From NCBI RefSeq assembly GCF_030704535.1, contig NC_081813.1, forward strand, positions 2,380,001 to 2,444,000: a stretch of 64,000 nt of DNA, read 5' to 3'. Made by a program: the position numbers and the translations under genes. Source of the DNA: Vitis vinifera. Lineage: Eukaryota; Streptophyta; Magnoliopsida; Vitales; Vitaceae. Under the pieces are notes generated by a model that was not told the DNA's origin, did not search any database, and saw nothing but the letters and a program-made list of their open reading frames with translations. The stretch's first letter is position 1, and the number at the start of each line of letters is the position of its first letter. Below are positions 61,801 through 64,000 of this stretch, piece after piece.

Positions 61801-63232
61801 GTATATAAATATGAAACTCGCTGCAAGAGGAGCCCTTGTCACTCATTTAGGCCATTTAGGCTTTTTAAAAAGATATAGGCACAAGTCAAGTAGAGTAATT
61901 TAGGCAATAAAAATTAGTTAGAGATATTTGAAATCAACTAATAAAGGGAATTCCACAAACCCTATATAAACATTAAACACCCCATATTTAGTACTTCTAA
62001 TGCAAGTTCTAAAATGTGTTCTTGTAGATTTCTGGGCAAGTAAATATTTTTGTCTTGTATAATCCACCGTCTTCTGTAACTTTCAGAGTCTTTCATATAT
62101 TATAATATTTCTGGGACTTCCACAAACTTTAGATACAGGCCGCCACATTCCACATTTCTCTTGCAAATTCTAGAAAGTGTTTTGAACTCTCCAGTTCCTT
62201 AGCCTTTGGGTTTCCTTATATATGCCTATGGGTTGGATGAACTTCTGAAGGATTTGACAGTCTTATTTGAAGGCAATATTTAACTGAAAATCAGTTAAAA
62301 TTGGGCAGATTTTAGCTTAGAAAGATAAAACATAAACTTGTGGTTCTAAATATGAACACACAACCATGTGACAGATTGGGTTACAGTTTCTATCTCAATC
62401 CCATATCTGCTATTGGGGTCCACAAAAAGTGGCTTCAATATGGCCCTCCAGTGGTGTTGGTGGGTCACAGTGACCTTTGGAGTAGTGGATGGGGAAGGGG
62501 ATAGGTACAAGATCGCTATGCCCTCAACACCTTCAAAGTTCTATCCATTTGGGCCCTACACTAAACTCCACTTTTCCCTTTTATATTATATGTTCTTTTT
62601 CCTTCTAATTTTTATTCTGGTTTTTTGGGTTACAGATCCTGTGTGAATACTAAACTGAATGCAACCCTGATTTCTGGTGAATTTATTTTATCATACTTTT
62701 CGTGTCTTTTGCTCCTGAGTAGGCAGTTTTGGTCAGATTACTTCATTTGTTGCTTTTCTTTGTGGCTTAGATCTTGGCATTAAGTTTGAGTAGGTCGGTT
62801 GATTTTGGATTCTTGGTGTTTTCTCTGGTTCTTTTGGTTTTTTCCTCAAAAATTTGATTTCTGAGTTGGGTTTTTGGTACTCAAAAGTTTTACAGTTACA
62901 TGTGTTCTTGGTGTGGGGTTTCAAATTTCAGCCAAAGGATTTGCATTTTTGAGGTGGGTTAAATTTGGTTACTTGTAAATTTTTTTCCCTTCACATAATC
63001 AATTTTGTTGTAGGGAGTTTGCTGGGTTGAGCTAAAAACTCTGTTTATGAAATGGGGTGATTTGAGGTAATCCTGAAATTATATTGTCTTTGAATTCCAT
63101 TGGATGAGGGAGGACTGGATATCTTAATTTGTGTTAGTGGAGTTGGTTGGAAAGAATTTGAAGATACCATTCTTCAGTGAGTTTGGTGTAGTATTTTCTT
63201 TCTAGAGGTGGGTATAGGTGTGGAAAGGAAAG
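61801..63232 (+). promoter_or_regulatory. Upstream region and probable leader of the ELF3-like gene
   Basis: No other gene seen. T-rich sequence with 'ttcttttggttttttcctc' words looks like leader or leader-intron sequence. 'tttctttctag' at about 63197-63205, shortly before the ATG, fits a leader-intron acceptor. No clear TATA box was assigned. Confidence 0.35.
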
Positions 63233-63451
63233 ATGAAAAAAGGAAAAGATGAGGGAAAGGTGATGAGTCCATTGTTCCCTAGGCTTCATGTTAATGATGC
63301 AGAGAAAGGAGGGCCAAGGGCACCTCCAAGGAACAAGATGGCTCTCTATGAACAACTTTCAGTTCCGAAGGTTCCTTCAAGATCAACAGTCATCTTACCT
63401 CTTCTACCCAATAACAGCGGCAGCTTGGTGCCTTCAGCCCCATCCACCCAG
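63233..63451 (+). CDS. ELF3: EARLY FLOWERING 3-like protein, first coding exon (gene continues off right edge)
   Basis: 73 codons from the ATG at 63233 to the donor CAG|gtgaat. The N-terminus is the hallmark of plant ELF3: [40 protein letters not shown] and QLSVP, followed by a Ser/Pro-rich stretch. ELF3 is the scaffold of the evening complex (with ELF4 and LUX), a repressor in the circadian clock and in photoperiod and temperature control of flowering. The upstream in-frame ATG at 63218 would add five residues (MWKGK); the second ATG matches the family start. The rest of the protein is not in the window: no exon 2 is visible in the remaining ~550 bp, which read as intron. Confidence 0.9.
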
Positions 63452-64000
63452 GTGAATTGAAGAATTCATTTTTTGCTCATAAAGGTGTTTGATTAGTATA
63501 TATGCAATGACTATGGCTTCTGTTCCAACTCCATGATTTATAACTATATTTTTCTATGGTCTAGGATTTAGATATATATCTCACATTTATGTTGGTTAAC
63601 TGCCTGAGTGCCTGTACAAGAATGGCACCTAGACAATGGATGGCTTCAGTTTGCCTGGTTCTTTGCAAATAAGATTTGGGATGGTTAATCTTCCTATTCC
63701 TTTATAATCAATTTATTACCAAGGTTTTTCTTTTGCTTCTTCTTGTTCCTTATTTGTAACTTAGACACTTAGTTTATAGCCGGCAAGTTTCACTGCTTCA
63801 GTGTTTTGCAGTTTCAATGGATTATGTTGTTTCTTTCCTTAGTTTCTGTCATGGACTGTTGTGAGTGGCCATTGTTCAGGGTGCAACCAAATGGAAATTT
63901 TTTTGTCATGGCACCCTTTTTTTTATTGCCTTTTCTTTACCATATGGTATGACAGTTGACATAGTGTTGCATGAGTAATGCCAAGATAGGGTGGTAATTT
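63452..64000 (+). other. Intron 1 of the ELF3-like gene (incomplete)
   Basis: Starts gtgaattg. T-rich with no coding continuation visible. The window ends inside it. Confidence 0.6.

Overview
This is plant nuclear DNA: AT-rich intergenic sequence, intron-rich genes with GT-AG introns, and nested transposons. The proteins are dicot-like. The repeat families, especially a long LTR starting TGTGGACC with an internal 'GGAGTCGCCACTT' motif, are ones I associate with grapevine (Vitis). That species call comes from memory and was not searched.

Layout, left to right. (1) 1-2352: a decayed Copia element in an intron of a minus-strand anoctamin-like (TMEM16) gene, whose first three coding exons lie at 2664-3940 and whose remainder is off the left edge. 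(2) 7217-7825: an intronless ESCRT-III gene (CHMP1/VPS46). (3) 10122-14697: two tandem minus-strand single-domain jacalin lectin genes separated by MITEs, the second followed upstream by a ~105-bp satellite array. (4) 16645-21348: a complete five-exon minus-strand IAA-amino-acid hydrolase (ILR1/ILL-like) ending in the ER-retention signal HDEL. (5) 21793-28183: a long solo-LTR-like element carrying a nested hAT transposon, both with target-site duplications. (6) 29467-30173: the ribosomal protein eS30 gene, three coding exons, 62 aa. (7) 30567-49000: repeat-rich DNA with two copies of a duplicated segment (block A ~30947-38880, block B ~44650-49870). Block A received a second solo-LTR-like element and ends in a broken exon-1 copy of a GT14 glycosyltransferase gene. 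An inverted second broken copy follows, itself split by a nearly intact hAT transposon. (8) 49376-52643: the intact GT14 (core-2/I-branching type) parent gene. (9) 54011-60082: a ten-exon TrmA/RlmD-type RNA (uracil-5) methyltransferase gene. (10) 63233 to the right edge: the first coding exon of an ELF3-like circadian gene.

The genes do not form a pathway; they are ordinary independent plant loci covering endosomal sorting, lectin, auxin conjugate release, translation, Golgi glycosylation, RNA modification and the clock. The most informative parts are structural. The block duplication gives an empty site for the LTR insertion. The inverted GT14 pseudogene pair could form a hairpin transcript next to its parent. 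The jacalin pair has diverged in the sugar-binding loop. I found no convincing unknown system; the inverted GT14 pseudogene locus is the best candidate for unexpected function.
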